A stretch of DNA of 64,000 nt from contig OX578281.1 of NCBI GenBank assembly GCA_951217055.1, forward strand, positions 26,819,101-26,883,100, in the 5' to 3' direction. This DNA comes from Gerris lacustris (lineage: Eukaryota > Arthropoda > Insecta > Hemiptera > Gerridae). The translations under genes and the position numbers were made by a program. Each line of letters opens with the position of its first letter. The stretch's first letter is position 1. Below the pieces are notes generated by a model that worked only from the letters and a program-made list of their open reading frames with translations, did no database searches and was not told where the DNA came from. Below, piece by piece: positions 11,666 to 24,059 of the stretch.

Positions 11666-12296
11666 TTACTTTAAGTTATTCTAGTTAAAAATATAATTTA
11701 TATATAATAAACAATTTATTTGTAATACCTATATTTCATAATATGTGTATGGTAATTTGTTTTTAATTAATAACAAAACTTAATTAATATTTTAACTAAA
11801 TATTTTAGTTTTATAGTTTGATTGAGTGGTTGTAGTTCTTGTTCGGTCGATGTTCCACACTGTTTTACATTTTTAGACCAATCGAATGTTATTGTGTTCA
11901 AGTACCAATGTTATGTTGTTTACCATATTGTTCACCTTTCAGGTATAATATTTCTACGATTATGTAAGTAATTTTTTGTATGAGATCATTACAGTAATAT
12001 ATCATATGTTAAGAGTTTTAAATTAGATCCCTTTTTAGTAAAGGTACATACATGCATTTGGTTTTAGGATTGATCAATTAAAGAATGGTAGTTTTTGTTC
12101 TCTCTGTGTCCCGCATGTTGGTCTATTGACCAGTAATATTAGAATTTAGTATTCTAGAATTTACCATGTCATTCACTTTTTATTTACGCATATAATGTTA
12201 CTATGCATACATTAGTATTATTTAGGATATAGTCCAGGAGATAGCGTGCAAATAAGTGTATGACTAACATTATGCTAGAATTTTGTGTATAAGTCA
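11666..12296. other. Non-coding sequence, nothing recognised
   Basis: AT-rich with no supported features. Confidence 0.4.
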
Positions 12297-12743
12297 ATCT
12301 TTTGGTGCCTTTTAAGAATATATGATCAGTTAAGTTCGTCCGCGGGACATAGCTTGGCAATAGGCATTTGAAAAAAAACGAAAAAAAAAACGGTGTAGAG
12401 CCATGTCCCGCCCTTTTTGGTGGATAATGTGATTTTCATGATCCTGAGTACGAACTTAGTAGACCAATAATCAAGTTGATGGTAGTTTGTTACTTAATAG
12501 GTTGGTTAGTCAAATTTTACTCAAAATCTAAGACGTCACCTATTAATGACAAACCACCATCAACTTGATTTTTAGTGTAATAACTAATTTCGTACTCAGG
12601 ATCATGAAAATCACATTGTCCACCAAAAAGGGTGGGACATGGCCGCTCTCCATCCGTTTGTTTTTTTCAAATGTCTATTGCCAAGCTATGACCCGCAGAC
12701 GATCTTAGCCGACCACATATTCCTAAAAGGCACTAAAAGATTT
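12297..12743. mobile_element. Foldback element C
   Basis: Two inverted arms of about 205 bp surround a spacer of about 36 bp near 12504-12540. Landmarks are GCCTTTTAAGAATATATGAT, GTCCGCGGGACATAGCTTGG, CATGTCCCGCCC, GATTTTCATGATCCTGAGTA and CAAGTTGATGGTAG, each with its inverse on the right. AATCTTTT flanks the left end and AAAAGATT the right. There is no transposase frame, so it is non-autonomous. Confidence 0.8.
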
Positions 12744-14524
12744 ATCTATTCACTCACACACACACACTTTTTTGCCTCTTGTTTCAGTTAAATGGTTAGT
12801 CAATGTTAATTTAATACTAGCTAACATTAAAATTGAGGCGGGAAATTTCATAATTAAGTTTATAATAGCATTATTAAATATCATATTTTAGTCCAATGAT
12901 GATATGAAAACAATTACATTGGAACAAAACACATTGATAGGCTACTTATAATAAATATTATATCTACTTATCTTATTGAACATCTAAATATAATTATATT
13001 TCACAAAACAAAATACATAAAATCAAAAAGAAAAACATTAGACAATAAAATAAATGTATAAACTATTTGTCTATTTGTTAGAGAAATGGCTCTCTTTTCC
13101 CCGATGTCTCATATTGTAAAGCACGTCTTCTCTTCCATCTATCTGTTTGCTCTTTGCCATTTAACGCTAAATTTGCGACACTATTCTTTTATAACAATAT
13201 ATATGAGTTTATATGGGGTAGCTGTTAGTGAAAGGACCATGTTTCCCTACGTGCCCCTTCTTTTAGGATCACTTTATTGTATATTGTTTTGTTTTATTCT
13301 TCTTATCTTATTTTTGTCTAAAACTATTTATTCTTAACCCAATAAGATTACCTTATAAAATATAATAAATTGAGGATTTATATTCTTCCTTGATATTTAT
13401 TTTTGCGATGTAAAAAGGATATTCTTGCACCTTTAAGCACGTTGTTAAAATGAAGATAGGTTTTTAAATATCTACCAGTATTCTCATAAATTTCCTATAA
13501 TGTAGAAAATAATTACTGCAATAGATTTAGTTTACCTTCTGTAACCGAAAACGGGAAAAATACTGCATAAAACAATGCTACAACGTACGATCCCTAGAGG
13601 CATCTGAAACGAACCTAGCGGCGAGTTATATAACTACCAACAAAACCCGCACCCTGGAACATTGTAAAACTGTTGTGCAGGAAATTGGCAGTTTATTTAT
13701 TTCCGCGTGACGGGTCTAACCCAACGACCCCATATGCCAATATACACAAACCCCGTGACCCTTTTTTTTGTCACCTCATACAAAAAAAATTACCTTTTTC
13801 ATACTGACACAAAAAACAAAATACGAACACACACAGTTCTAAACATACTACCTGGTGTATTACAAAAAGGGTGGGGGTTATTATTAAATCTGGACCAAAC
13901 CCTCACACCTTTACACTACAATCATACAATACCCAAACCGACAGTTATAACCGGTTTCAATACCCATTCCCTTCAGTCCTATTTTACACAACATTGCACC
14001 CTCACCAAATTAATTTTAGAAACGAGCTCTCTACGTTCATATTTTTTTTTTTATATATAAAAAAGAAGGTAAAAATACATAACTGTAGCATTTTACTATA
14101 ATAAATAACCAATTTATTTTAAAAAGGATGTAGATACATGCGCAGATATCAATAAAATAAATAATTGTTTTAAACAATATTCGAATGAATAAAATACTGT
14201 TTTATTCAAAACATTTAATTTTTAATGAAATATTAGGTTTATATTGTTAGCAACTCTGACATCCGTACCGTATAGTTTATTTACGTTAAACTATTCAAAA
14301 TTGTTTTGTATTCATTTTAGTGTTCATCAAATAAATTTAAACTCTTTTTATTCAGTGCAGATTGCCAGGCATTGAGTTTATCTTTAAATATTAATATTAA
14401 TAGTCAAGAAACCTCAATATATATAATGTTTAATAAAGACCGCTTTCATTGCTAATCATCACTCAACGACATTAATTTTGCTTTTTTGTGTTTTATTCAT
14501 TATGCGTAAGTTCCATAAAATCTC
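12744..14524. other. Non-coding sequence, nothing recognised
   Basis: Includes a C-rich stretch at 13590-13990. The open frames at 13086-13337 and 13707-14060 carry no recognisable domain. Confidence 0.45.
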
Positions 14525-14660
14525 GGTAATAGTACATTACGCGTCGAGTGCGGAAAGTAGTGCACTCGAGTGACAGCGAGGGAAGTAAAACCACACGAGC
14601 AATGCAAAATGCCGTTTTCGCACGAGTTACTACACTGGAGGAGCATTTATTAGTTTTCTC
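14525..14660 (+). repeat. Repeat D (GC-richer dispersed repeat)
   Basis: Contains TAGTACATTACGCGTCGAGT, GCGGAAAGTAG and TGACAGCGAGGGAAGTAAAA, then a CGCACGAGTT block. The same sequence occurs inverted at 63780-63925. Confidence 0.7.
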
Positions 14661-14879
14661 CCTGCTTAGAGATCAATTTTTAAACAACCGTATTGACAAA
14701 AATCAATATGTATTATATTAGAAAGTATCATACTACATATATATATTTTATTCTAGCATTTTATAGAAGTGGTGATAATTATGTTAGTGAGGAGCCATGA
14801 CTTAAGTATAACTAAGTATACGATTGATATCGTAACAAAAATGTAGTTCAGAAGTCCTTATTACTGAAGTTGTTTTTGT

Positions 14880-15385
14880 CATAAGAGGAAGGTAATGTTT
14901 TAAATGTAAATAAAACTAGAATTATAGGTTCCGGTGATAACCTGTTCAATTTTTCAAATAGATACCACCATCTTGAATCAAGATGGCGGATTGTAAAAAT
15001 CTGTTTAACAAACACCTAAAAGCTAAGAGGAACCTACATTTCAAAATTAAAATGTTCTAGTGTAATTGGTTCCGGAAATATCGTTTTGGAAAAATGTATA
15101 TATAAATAGCCACTGTCTTAAATTAAAATGTCCGATTGGAAAACCTTTTAACACAATTTGTTTATGCCATAAAAGAAAGCTAACTTCAAAATTCCAAGGT
15201 TCTAGTGCATTTAGATTCGAAGATATCGTAATGCCAAATTCCGCAAATAAATGGCCACCATCTTGAATCAAGATAGGACCTAGGGGGTTTATGATTATAG
15301 ATCCAGTGGTTCCAGAGATTTCGGGATGAGTAGTCATTCAGTGAAAGGTACTTAATTTTATATATAAATATGAATAGTATTATAT
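14880..15385 (-). mobile_element. Helitron fragment (5' part), reverse orientation
   Basis: The reverse complement begins near a TATTTATATATAAAA motif and follows the 5' 300-400 bases of the 7763 Helitron: GAACCACTGGATCTA, GAACCTTGGAATTTTGAAG, and two palindromic CCATCTTGA/TCAAGATGG sites at 14965-14989 and 15254-15276. The 3' CTAG end is missing, so it is truncated. Confidence 0.7.
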
Positions 15386-16844
15386 TCTCTAAGTATTGTA
15401 ACACTTTTAGATAAAGAACATTCAATTATATTTAGAACGCTCTCTAAGTAAATGAAATGGGATTTAATTCAAAACAAATTATAAATTCTAATAAGATAAT
15501 TAATTGACGAATAATTATTCAAATGGTAGTAAGTTGTTTTAGGTAATTAGTTTTGTTGTTACAATGCTGAACAAGTCCGAGTGTAATTAAGTTGGTCTCT
15601 TAGTATTGTTGTAGCAAATTCCCCCGAGTGCCATCTGTTGCCAAACTTTACAACTATTGATAACTTGAAGAGAATTGATTGGTTTATTAGACAATTGTAA
15701 GCTATCTATTCCTAGACTCTTATCCAAACTATTTAATTTATATCAGTTAGAAAATAATTCAGAATTAGACAAGAAAAACGAATTAGATAGAATAATAACG
15801 ATGAATAAGATAGAATAAAATATTTGAGAATCACTCATTTCTCTCTTCTATTTTTTTAATCAAAATTTTAGTCAGCTCAAGAGTTTCTAGATCATTATTC
15901 GTTTCTTTTTTAAGTGGATCATTTTAGAAATAATGACTATATAGGGGAAAAACATAATGCTAATAAGTAAGCTGTCACAATATAAAAATGAGGCTATATA
16001 TTATAAGTTGCTATATGCTGCCAATTAGTATGAATGTTAGTGAACAATAATATCAAGATCACTGGAAGAAATGTGCCCAAAAATTTAAAATAACTAAACA
16101 TTTTCATAAACAAAGTGATACTAGATTAAAATTCCAAAATATCTATTTAATTTACTTAGTTGTTTCGGCAATCACTAACCAGTTCGATCGATCGGTCGAC
16201 CTGTGGTAGGCTGTTGTTAGTGTCATGGCGGCTTTAAATAACCTTGTATCCGAACGGAACCAGTTAAAGGCAGTGATCGAAAGATAGATTATAAACAAAG
16301 ATACAGTTCCGTGTTTCACAAAAACTAAATATCAAAAAACAATTCAAAATTTCTGATGGAACAAAAAACAAAACAAGTTTTAAACTTTTAAAATCATAAG
16401 GAAATGTCGCCACATAAGGTAATATTATGGTTAACTAACCGCACTAACCGTATTCTGGATTCGGTTGAAGCGGTCGCAACCACTCTGGTCAACCGCTAAA
16501 TCAACCGAAGGTCACGCGGTCGGCTGATTAGGTTGGTCTTTCCGAACACACCGGTTACATCTCGTTCGTTCTCGTTAGTGATCCCGAGCTTATCCTCAAT
16601 TTATTGTATAAAAATTGAAGTGAATTGAAATATGGTTCTCAAGAAATGTTTTGATCTCATAGTAAATAGTTTATATTGTATTTAAATTTATTACAATTTC
16701 ATATTTTAAAAATAAAATAGTCTAATTTATTCTCGCACTTTACATGCTTGAGAGGAATCAATGGGGGTAAAAGGATTAAATTTATGTGGGATTGTGGGTA
16801 ATATTTGATGGTTGATTTTAAAAAAACCATCCTCATTTATTTAA
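15386..16844. other. Non-coding sequence with a GC-richer island
   Basis: Mostly AT-rich. From 16160 to 16600 it is richer in CG-containing words (GATCGATCGGTCGAC, AAGGTCACGCGGTCGGCTGA), probably a decayed element, but no boundary or frame is recognised. Confidence 0.4.
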
Positions 16845-16935
16845 AATCGGAACTATAATAATTCGGAAACATAAATAAATGTCGATCTTCAGAATGATCA
16901 CAATGCATCGGTTACTTTCGGAAAGTTCTGTTTGC
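16845..16935 (+). repeat. Family A tail fragment
   Basis: GATCTTCAGAATGATCACAA, then GGTTACTTTCGGAAAGTTC, resembles the family A 3' end. Confidence 0.5.
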
Positions 16936-17139
16936 GAACTCGCAAACTCTGTCCAGTAACTAAGGTCATTATCGATACGCACCGGTGATGGTTATTTGCA
17001 TTTGCCGATTCCCTGAAATCCAGCAGATTGTTTAACGGGTTTGTTCAATAGATCCATTTAAGTGGTTTCTAACCAACTCGAGCGCATCCAAGTGGTCTAT
17101 GTCGGGTGTAGAACCCGATTCTTCGGGCTACATTTGGGT

Positions 17140-17290
17140 TCAATTTTTTTAATAGAAAAATAGTGTGGCACTTAGCTTCCTCACGTCCTATCACAAACTT
17201 AAACTATGTTTTGCGTTTTTGCTTTTATGACCCATAATTGTCTAATTTATCTGACCCCCCCCCCCCCCCCCCACCTTTAAATCTTTCAAT
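17140..17290 (+). repeat. Repeat E with an 18-base poly-C tract
   Basis: TAGTGTGGCACTTAGCTTCC, followed by ATCTGA and C18 at 17255-17272, parallels 46415-46500 (TTAGTGTGGCGCATAGCTTC, then a C-run). Confidence 0.5.
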
Positions 17291-17344
17291 GTTGAACTAA
17301 ATTACTAACAAAATCGGATGTGAAATTTAAGATGTCGATGTAAA

Positions 17345-17690
17345 TAAAATAAACGTTTGTGCTCAAGTGGAAGAGGAAATGGTGCAGGAGGATGAAAATT
17401 ATATAGGACCAACTGTAGCCTACTTCCCAAATTTCATCAAAATCTGTGGTTTTAAAATATGTTGATTTGCAAAATTGTTGGACAGACCGACAAACACAGG
17501 ATGTCTGAAACGTAATTCCTCGGAGATATACAAATTTTCTTTCTAACCATTGACCAACAATGGGTCAATTAAGACCTACCATCCAAATTTGATTGACATG
17601 GGACGAATAATTTAAAATATTGTACGACAGACAGACAGACTCGGAAGCAAAACTTTAAACTCAAAAGCGCGATATTAATAATATTCGTGT
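17345..17690 (+). repeat. Family A, one full and one partial copy in tandem
   Basis: The first copy runs from about 17355 to 17545 (GGACCAACTGTAGCCTAC, CAGACCGACAAACACAGG, GTCTGAAACG). A second partial copy follows at about 17555-17665 (ACCTACCATCCAAATTTGAT, GACAGACAGACAGACTCGG). Confidence 0.6.
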
Positions 17691-18769
17691 TTATAAATAG
17701 TGTCCACTTTGATGATTTTTAAAACCCTTAGTATACTCTAATGTACAAAATGGTTTCATTTCTGAAAAGATTAGACGAAATAATAATAGATTACATTTTT
17801 TATAATTAAAAATGTTTGAATTACGTCTCATCCATTCGAGCTTTATACAAAGATATATTTATAAGTAATTAAAAAAAAGTTGGTATTAAAAATACTGGGC
17901 AGAAAGCTCTATTTCAGTCTAGTAAACTTTTAACAATTAGAGCTAAACGATACCTAGGTTTTAATTATATTTTGTTTTGAGTCCCCCACATTGTTAAGAA
18001 GGGACTCTATTGTAAACTTGTTTTATTTAATTTAAAGTTGGTCATTGTTCTCTATCTTTTTGTCACTTTATTTTGGTCTTGTTTTTTAAACACGGTGTTA
18101 AGAAAGGGAGATATGATGAGGGTTTGGTCTCTATTTTAGTTATTTAGTCTCGGCTGGTTGGCTTAGTTGATGAGATAGAGTAGAAGAGCAGAAGAGGAAG
18201 CTGTTCTATTGAAGCTGCTCTCAAGTCTGCTCAATATTACATAGAGGGGGGGGGGGGGGGACTCACAAGAGCAGAAGCATCTCTCTTAACTTATCATTAT
18301 CTTCATAGCATTTTCCCACTTTTCACACACACACAGAAAACTTTGAATCAAAACAACAGAACCTTAAAATCTTCCTCTTGCCTCTACGAAATTTCCCACA
18401 TACATAGACAAAAAAATAAAAACACACTTACATTACAATATAATAAGGTTAATTTACTTCAGAGAAAAACCATAATTAAGTTAAAACGACCCTCTAAACT
18501 CCGCTTTTGAATATCCTCGAAAAAATTTTAAAATTTTAACAGGGCTATATAATTCTAATTGGATTCTACTCATTTGTTTTTTTCTTTTCTTTAGTCCAAG
18601 CTTATTAATTGTTCTTAATTAACTTAATTTAAGCTTGGTGTAAAGAATTAAAAACAGATAAAAGCCACAAAGATTATTACGTAGAGATTACAAAGAAATC
18701 GCAATTTAAGTCAAAAATACGTCATCTTTTGTTTTTAAATGATAACAGTAAGATTCATCTGGGGACCGA
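17691..18769. other. Non-coding sequence with a G15 tract
   Basis: Poly-G at 18246-18260 and AGAGCAGAAG words around 18185-18275. No gene is recognised. Confidence 0.4.
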
Positions 18770-18855
18770 GTGAAGTCGAGATGTTAGGGTACCTACGCTT
18801 TAAACCTAGGCCTAAACACCTAGTGTGCTTAGACAAATGCTTTAACCACCCATTA
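18770..18855 (-). repeat. tRNA-derived SINE-like sequence
   Basis: On the minus strand it reads GTGGTTAAAGCATTTGTCTA, then AGCACACTAGGTG and CCTAGGTTTAAAGC. This has the spacing of a tRNA D-loop/A-box region, anticodon arm and T arm, with a degenerate B box. It will not form a full cloverleaf. Confidence 0.45.
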
Positions 18856-18894
18856 TTATCAAATTCAAATAATTCCCCCCTTTTTTAAAATCTG

Positions 18895-19219
18895 CCTAAA
18901 TTGTTTTGATTTTTTACACGAATCAAGGTATCAATATATAAATATTTAGTAAATATAAAATAAATCTGGGGCCATTGCGCGCTATTTTCGACAAAACCAT
19001 CCAAATTTCTTGAACATTAGATGAGTACTTTTACAAATATATTGGATATTGAAAATATGTTGGTGCGCTTATAGAAGAGAAAAATGCAACCAAATTTCAC
19101 AAAAGTGTTTTGATTTTTTACATGAATTAAAGTATCACTTTAGCAAAAAGTAAGGGTAGGAATTAATCTGGGCTACTTTTGACAAACCGTCCAATTTCAT
19201 AAATATTAGAGTAGTACTT
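18895..19219 (+). repeat. Imperfect direct duplication of about 190-204 bp
   Basis: TGTTTTGATTTTTTACACGA at about 18902 recurs at about 19106. AAATCTGGGGCCATT and GAGTACTTTTACAAA also recur diverged about 190 bp later. The second copy leads directly into a family A copy. Confidence 0.6.
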
Positions 19220-19525
19220 TTGATGTTATATTTTTGCGTATGTGGAAAAGAAACAAAAGGTTGAAACTTACATGGGACCAAAAATGGGCTAAATATGCCA
19301 TCCCATCTTTTGATTAAATCGAGACTATATTTAAGATATGTTGGTTCACAAAAATTGAACAAAGAAAGACAAACAGACAGACACGGAAACAAAAATGTTC
19401 ACTGATGTCTGAAACGGATTTCTGCCTTGGAATTTTTAAAATCGAGGACCTTAAAATGTTTCGTTCTTCATTACTGCCACATAGCTTCCACTACTTTCGG
19501 TAACCTCGAAAAAAAATGTATTTGA
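19220..19525 (+). repeat. Family A copy
   Basis: AAGGTTGAAACTTACATGGG, GATATGTTGGTTCACAAAAA, GACAGACACGGAAACAAAAA, GAAACGGATTTCTGCCTTGG, and the tail CTTTCGGTAACCTCG. Confidence 0.7.
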
Positions 19526-19714
19526 ATCTAAAAATTTAGGGGTTTGAGAATATCTAAGTTGTTATTTATTTTTATTCAATATTAAATAAGTGCAGAACGT
19601 TTAAAAAACCATGGAGCATCCGTGGAATTCTTATGACGAATATACAAATTACTTCAAAACAGAATGAGTACTTTGGCACCATATATCCTCTTAGGCCGGA
19701 AAAATCTAAAGTGT

Positions 19715-19990
19715 GTGTGCATACAAAAACAAAAATAATAGGCGCAGTAGGTTGACATTAATATGGGACCAATCATGGTCAAATTATGACCTACCACGCC
19801 CTACTCAATTGAATTAAAATCGAACAAATAGTTTTTAAGATAAGGTGGTCAGCAAAAATTTTAAAGGACAAATCGACTGACAGACAAGAGTCCAGTAATG
19901 TCTCCCAATGTCTGAAACGAACTTCTATCAAGATTTTTTTTTTAATTCGAAGATAAAGTCAAAATATTTGAAATGATTTGTCAACTTGGG
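19715..19990 (+). repeat. Family A copy, diverged tail
   Basis: GCGCAGTAGGTTGACATTAA, TATGGGACCAATCATGGTC, CTGACAGACAAGAGTCCAG and GTCTGAAACGAACTTCTATC. Confidence 0.65.
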
Positions 19991-20279
19991 TAGGCTTGGA
20001 ACCAAATCTATTTGGTGTAATCAAATTAAATCCTTCGTTATTATAGGAAATGATTGTTTCCTATGTCAAAATAATAACGACAAATTTAAGCGGTGAATTA
20101 AACATTAGCTATTGTTGTTACAAAACAATTAATGTATATAACAATTAACTGATATTAATTAACACTTGAGTTTAATTCATCTTCAAATTTATTGCTTTCT
20201 TTAAAATTTATTGCAACCAGGGTACTTTAAGTTATCTTGTATAATATAGTGTTGTTATTTTTTTTTATTATTTCAAGTA

Positions 20280-20640
20280 TAGTTATTTTAAAATAGATCT
20301 ATTATAATGTCGTAGGGGTCTGGAAGAGATTAGGGTTGTAGCTAGGAAACCAATAAATTTGTTACAGGCTTTGCTTATCTGAGAGATATTCTCTATTCCA
20401 TAGTCAAGGGGGAGAGGGAGAGAGTTCTGGTTGTCTTTGGTATTTCGGTCGGTTGCAGTGCTTAGGAAGGTACTACCGCCCCCACAAGGGCAGGGCAAGG
20501 ATACACTAGAGATGTGAGGTTATTCCAGAACGGAAATGTGGGGGTGGTTGTAGACCGGAACTAGGTCCCGTCCCCAGTGTGTAACCTCCTGATTCACAAA
20601 CCTCCCCAAACCACAAACTAAAGGAAGTAACAAAACCCCT
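20280..20640. other. GC-richer segment of unknown origin
   Basis: Clearly richer in G and C than its surroundings. A 71-codon minus-strand frame (20283-20498, starting MPCPCGGGSTFLSTATDRN) has no domain that I recognise. Stops lie immediately upstream in the same frame. It may be a decayed element. Confidence 0.3.
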
Positions 20641-20689
20641 TGCAATTGTTAGCTACCTTACCGCTTTTGCTTCCTACTTCCGCATCTCG

Positions 20690-20735
20690 TATATAAACAC
20701 ATTATATATATATACATACACATACACAAGGTGTT
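20690..20735. repeat. Short TA/CA-rich microsatellite
   Basis: ATTATATATATATACATACA with ACATACACAA, below the length of the other microsatellites. Confidence 0.6.
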
Positions 20736-20939
20736 TTCATTTTAGTTTTGGTTGCTATTTTACGGTCTTTAATATCCTGAGTTTTTATTTTCTTTTCATG
20801 CACTTTCTGTTCATTCTTTTTTTTTATAACTTTGAGCTTAAAGTGGATATTAGACTTTTCCTCTATTTCTCACATTGTAAAATTAAAAGTAAAATAAAAC
20901 CCTTGAGATATGACCACTTAAGATTGTTCTTTATTAGTG

Positions 20940-21265
20940 AATAGAGTTGACTCACTGCAAAAGACTCTAATTTAATACGACATAATCATATTATTCTGCA
21001 GTCACTAAGTAATATAACCATATTTATCTGTTGCAACTATGCAATATAGACATATTTATCTGCAGTCTCTATTTATTTGTAATTACTATGCAATATAAAC
21101 AAACATATTTATCTGCTGTCACTATTTATTTGTAATTACTATGCAATATAAAACATATTTATCGGCAGTCAGTATGGAAATCATATTAATTTGCGGTCAC
21201 TATGGAATATTTACATAGTTATCTGCAATCACTATTCAATATAAAAATATTTATTTACTGTCAGT
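20940..21265. repeat. Degenerate tandem repeat (CACTATGCAATATAAACATA)
   Basis: Six or more diverged units built from CTGCAGTCACTA, ACTATGCAATATA and ACATATTTATCTGC, spaced roughly 40-65 bp. Confidence 0.75.
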
Positions 21266-21285
21266 ATAAGCATATTCCTATCAAT

Positions 21286-21350
21286 TTATTTACTTTCTCA
21301 TATACATAGTGGGTATAGAGAGAAAGTATTGCTAAAGGCGCACCAGGAAG
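21286..21350 (-). repeat. Family F terminus
   Basis: ACTTTCTCATATACATAG, then AGAGAAAGTATTGCTAAAGG and CGC, matches the inverted right end of the 600-bp family F repeats (36934-37541, 48849-49457). Confidence 0.55.
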
Positions 21351-21684
21351 TTAAAAGCTATCAAAAGGTAGCTCGGTATTCACTTTTTAGTTCTACATTT
21401 CTTCAATAGGAGCGCTGAAGTAAATATTTTCTAAATTATATCTGAGCTCCTACCTTAACAAAACCGAATTTATTCTATTCCGGAAAACTTCTGCCTTTCG
21501 CAACAAGGCAACTGTCTTCAAAGATTGAGGTGTATGGGTTGACTAAACGGTTGGCTTACACTGGATTCATTGCCCAAAAACATGACCACGATTTAATGTT
21601 TTTCACTGAAGTTGAAACATTTGTTTAAAACGTCTGCTGTAGATTATCGTGGACCATCTACGATTTTAAAAATTCTTTAGAGAG

Positions 21685-21930
21685 AAATCCGTTTCAGACG
21701 TTATTTTATCCGTTTCAGTGATTATTTTTGGTCTCGTGTCTGTCTGTCTGTCTGTCGCTCTGTGTGTCCGTGGACCCTTCCGTGAGTCTGAAATGTGTGA
21801 CGATAATTGGAGTAAAAGTGGACCGATTTTGATGAAATTTGGTAGTCATGTTAATTTTACCAATACGCAAGACGAGTTCGTTGGACAACGCTATCCGCCC
21901 AAGTGTTCGCGCGCAACGCTCACGTAAACG
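21685..21930 (-). repeat. Family A-related repeat, reverse orientation
   Basis: AGAAATCCGTTTCAGACGTT and TTTTTGGTCTCGTGTCTGTC match the reverse complement of family A. The sequence then diverges into a GATTTTGATGAAATTTGGTA block. The 69-codon frame at 21718-21927 lies on this repeat and is not a gene. Confidence 0.55.
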
Positions 21931-22479
21931 TGAACTTCAAATTTAAATTTGGAATTTTAGGTCGGGAAAAAAATCTAACTTCATATATTCAATGAGACAA
22001 ACAATTTTTACAAATATATGTGTGTTAAAGATCGCTGAAACTATCAATAGTTTTTAATATGGAGAGAACGCGGGGAGGGAGATAGACGAAGGGAATAAGA
22101 GGTGGCTTGGTTCCTCCACCTCTCTATTTGACCTGCCTCATCAATAGCACAACCTAGGGACCTCGAGACTAGGCGACCATGCTTCATTCGATATCCTTAC
22201 ACTATTGTAATCACTTCTGTCCACACGTTAATCGAACTGCTCTTAAATTATAAACCTACTCTCAATCCTATACCGACTTTTGCTTTACGAATTTTAACAT
22301 TTTGAATATTGCCACTGATCTTTCCTTTCGTTATATTTATTTTACATACCCTCATCAACATTATTTATTAATATATTTATTAATCTATTTTTCGTTTTCA
22401 TTCATTTTCATATTTTCTAAATCCAATGTAACAATAAAAACTCGAAGTAACTAATAAATAGAATTAGATTGCACGATTT
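21931..22479. other. Non-coding sequence, nothing recognised
   Basis: No supported features. Confidence 0.4.
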
Positions 22480-22540
22480 AAGGTCCCCTGAGCCCAAAAA
22501 AATGTTTTTAAAAATGTCTGTCACACTATGTAGCTGACCA
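22480..22540 (-). repeat. Family F fragment
   Basis: AAGGTCCCCTGAGCCCAAAA, then AAAAATGTCTGTC, matches the reverse complement of 49325-49385. Confidence 0.5.
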
Positions 22541-22614
22541 ATAAATTATGTACTTGTATATAAGAAACTTTAGTAGGAATAGTATGCTTTAGATTTCTAG
22601 ACATAACTTATCAA

Positions 22615-22752
22615 TAGTATTATTAATAATAATATTATATCAATGATATTAATAATAATATTATATCAATGATATGAATAATAATGTTATACCAATGATA
22701 TTAATAATTATATTATATCAATGATATGAATAATAATATTATACAATCATAT
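22615..22752. repeat. 26-bp AT-only tandem repeat
   Basis: The landmark CAATGATAT recurs at 22641, 22667, 22693 and 22719, with TAATAATAATATTATA between. Confidence 0.85.
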
Positions 22753-22761
22753 TTTACGATT

Positions 22762-22970
22762 TTGGTAGTATTCATACAACGGAAAGATTAAATTTTAATT
22801 TAAATCAAATTATAATTATTATTAACTATTGAACCACGGGCCTCTATATTATACTCTATACTGGAAATATTAATCCAGCCCGTGGTTCAAATCCCGGCGC
22901 TGGAGTCTGTTTTTCTCTGTCTGTTTCCCGTAGTTAATAATAATTATAATTTGATTTAAAATAATATTAT
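22762..22970. mobile_element. Palindromic MITE G-B, deleted copy
   Basis: The left end, GGTAGTATTCATACAACGGA, and the arm GAACCACGGGCCTC face a right arm, CCCGTGGTTCAAATCCCGGC, then TAATAATAATTATAATTTGA. Compared with 54110-54407, the left arm lacks the CGGGAGACA...GCGCCGGGA segment. The right arm keeps a B-box-like GGTTCAAATCC. Confidence 0.7.
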
Positions 22971-23494
22971 ATCAATAATATTAATATTGTTAAGTAAATA
23001 AATTAATAAAACTATTAATCAGTTTAGTTATGAGTTAGTTAAGGAGAAAAATAAATAAATTTAAATATTTTCAAACGTGCTTGTAATGATTAAAATAAAA
23101 AATTAATTTCAGGATTAACTTTCAGCTTTGATCTTAATACATCATCATTTTTTTTTTTTTTAAAATTTCCTTCTAACTATATAAAAATAATTAAAAGAAA
23201 TCAAAAACATAAATTTTAAACTATAATCTGTTATATATATAAATTTTTCCCCGTAGTTAAAACAACTTTTTGATCTTACTAATTACTTCATTGATTTTTC
23301 ACATTGAAAAACTCAACCTGCAGGTTTTTTTCATTATTTCATTTTTTTTTTTTTTTTAAATTAAAAAGCTCACGCGGGATTCCCAAGGTTTAAAATTAAT
23401 GAGCAAGAAAAAGTAAAAAAAAAACATTAACTGCATAATGATATACAACCAAGAAAGTTAAAAAATAAATACACCTTAATTAGCATTCATTTGA

Positions 23495-23497
<3 letters not shown>
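22971..23497. other. Non-coding sequence with poly-T runs
   Basis: T runs near 23148 and 23343. No gene is recognised. Confidence 0.4.

Positions 23498-23574
<77 letters not shown>
23498..23574. repeat. (TA)n microsatellite
   Basis: About 38 TA units. Confidence 0.95.
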
Positions 23575-23576
<2 letters not shown>

Positions 23577-24059
23577 AATTATAATTAAAAATGGGAGGCA
23601 GAAAATTATATATATATACTCGTGTATATAAGTGTGTATTTACAGGATTTTTCTTTTGAGATGTATTATGGTAGATGAGGGCAGTTCATCTCCCTCTGGT
23701 TTATATTCTGGGATAAATTTGCCCAATTCTTTAATCACTGATCAATTATTCTAATGAAATATTTTCACCACAAAGCGGTTATTTACCCTAATTCGTTATC
23801 TACTTAAGAGGTAAATTATTTTTTATAATAATAACTGCATTGCGCTTTTTAATTTAGGTAAAATATTTTCCTTTTTTAATCAATTAAAATTAAAGAAATA
23901 ATTAAACACACCTTTTATAAAACAAGTATGTACTAAAAAGAAAGAAAAGTTTCAGGAATAAATGGTTATAATAGGTTCCGAATTAAAGGAATTAAATGTT
24001 TGAATATGGAAGAATTCGTATCGGGTTATTGCTAGGTCACGGACCAAGGGAACTAAGCT
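23575..24059. other. Non-coding sequence, nothing recognised
   Basis: No supported features before the LINE remnant. Confidence 0.4.

Noticed and set aside
13086..14060. Frames of 83-117 codons as host exons
   Set aside because: Low-complexity and stop-bounded, without recognisable domains or convincing splice context.
16160..16600. TIR element with CACTAACCAGTTCG and CGTTCTCGTTAGTG ends
   Set aside because: Inverted similarity is too short and scattered to call ends.
20283..20498. Zinc-finger-like MPCPCGGG start as the end of a LINE protein
   Set aside because: One short block without a second supporting motif, and upstream codons are broken by stops.
21718..21927. 69-codon frame starting MIIFGLVSVCLSVALCVRG, which looks like a signal peptide
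   Set aside because: It lies over reversed family A sequence. The hydrophobic start is the translation of the GTCTGTCTGTCTGTC run.
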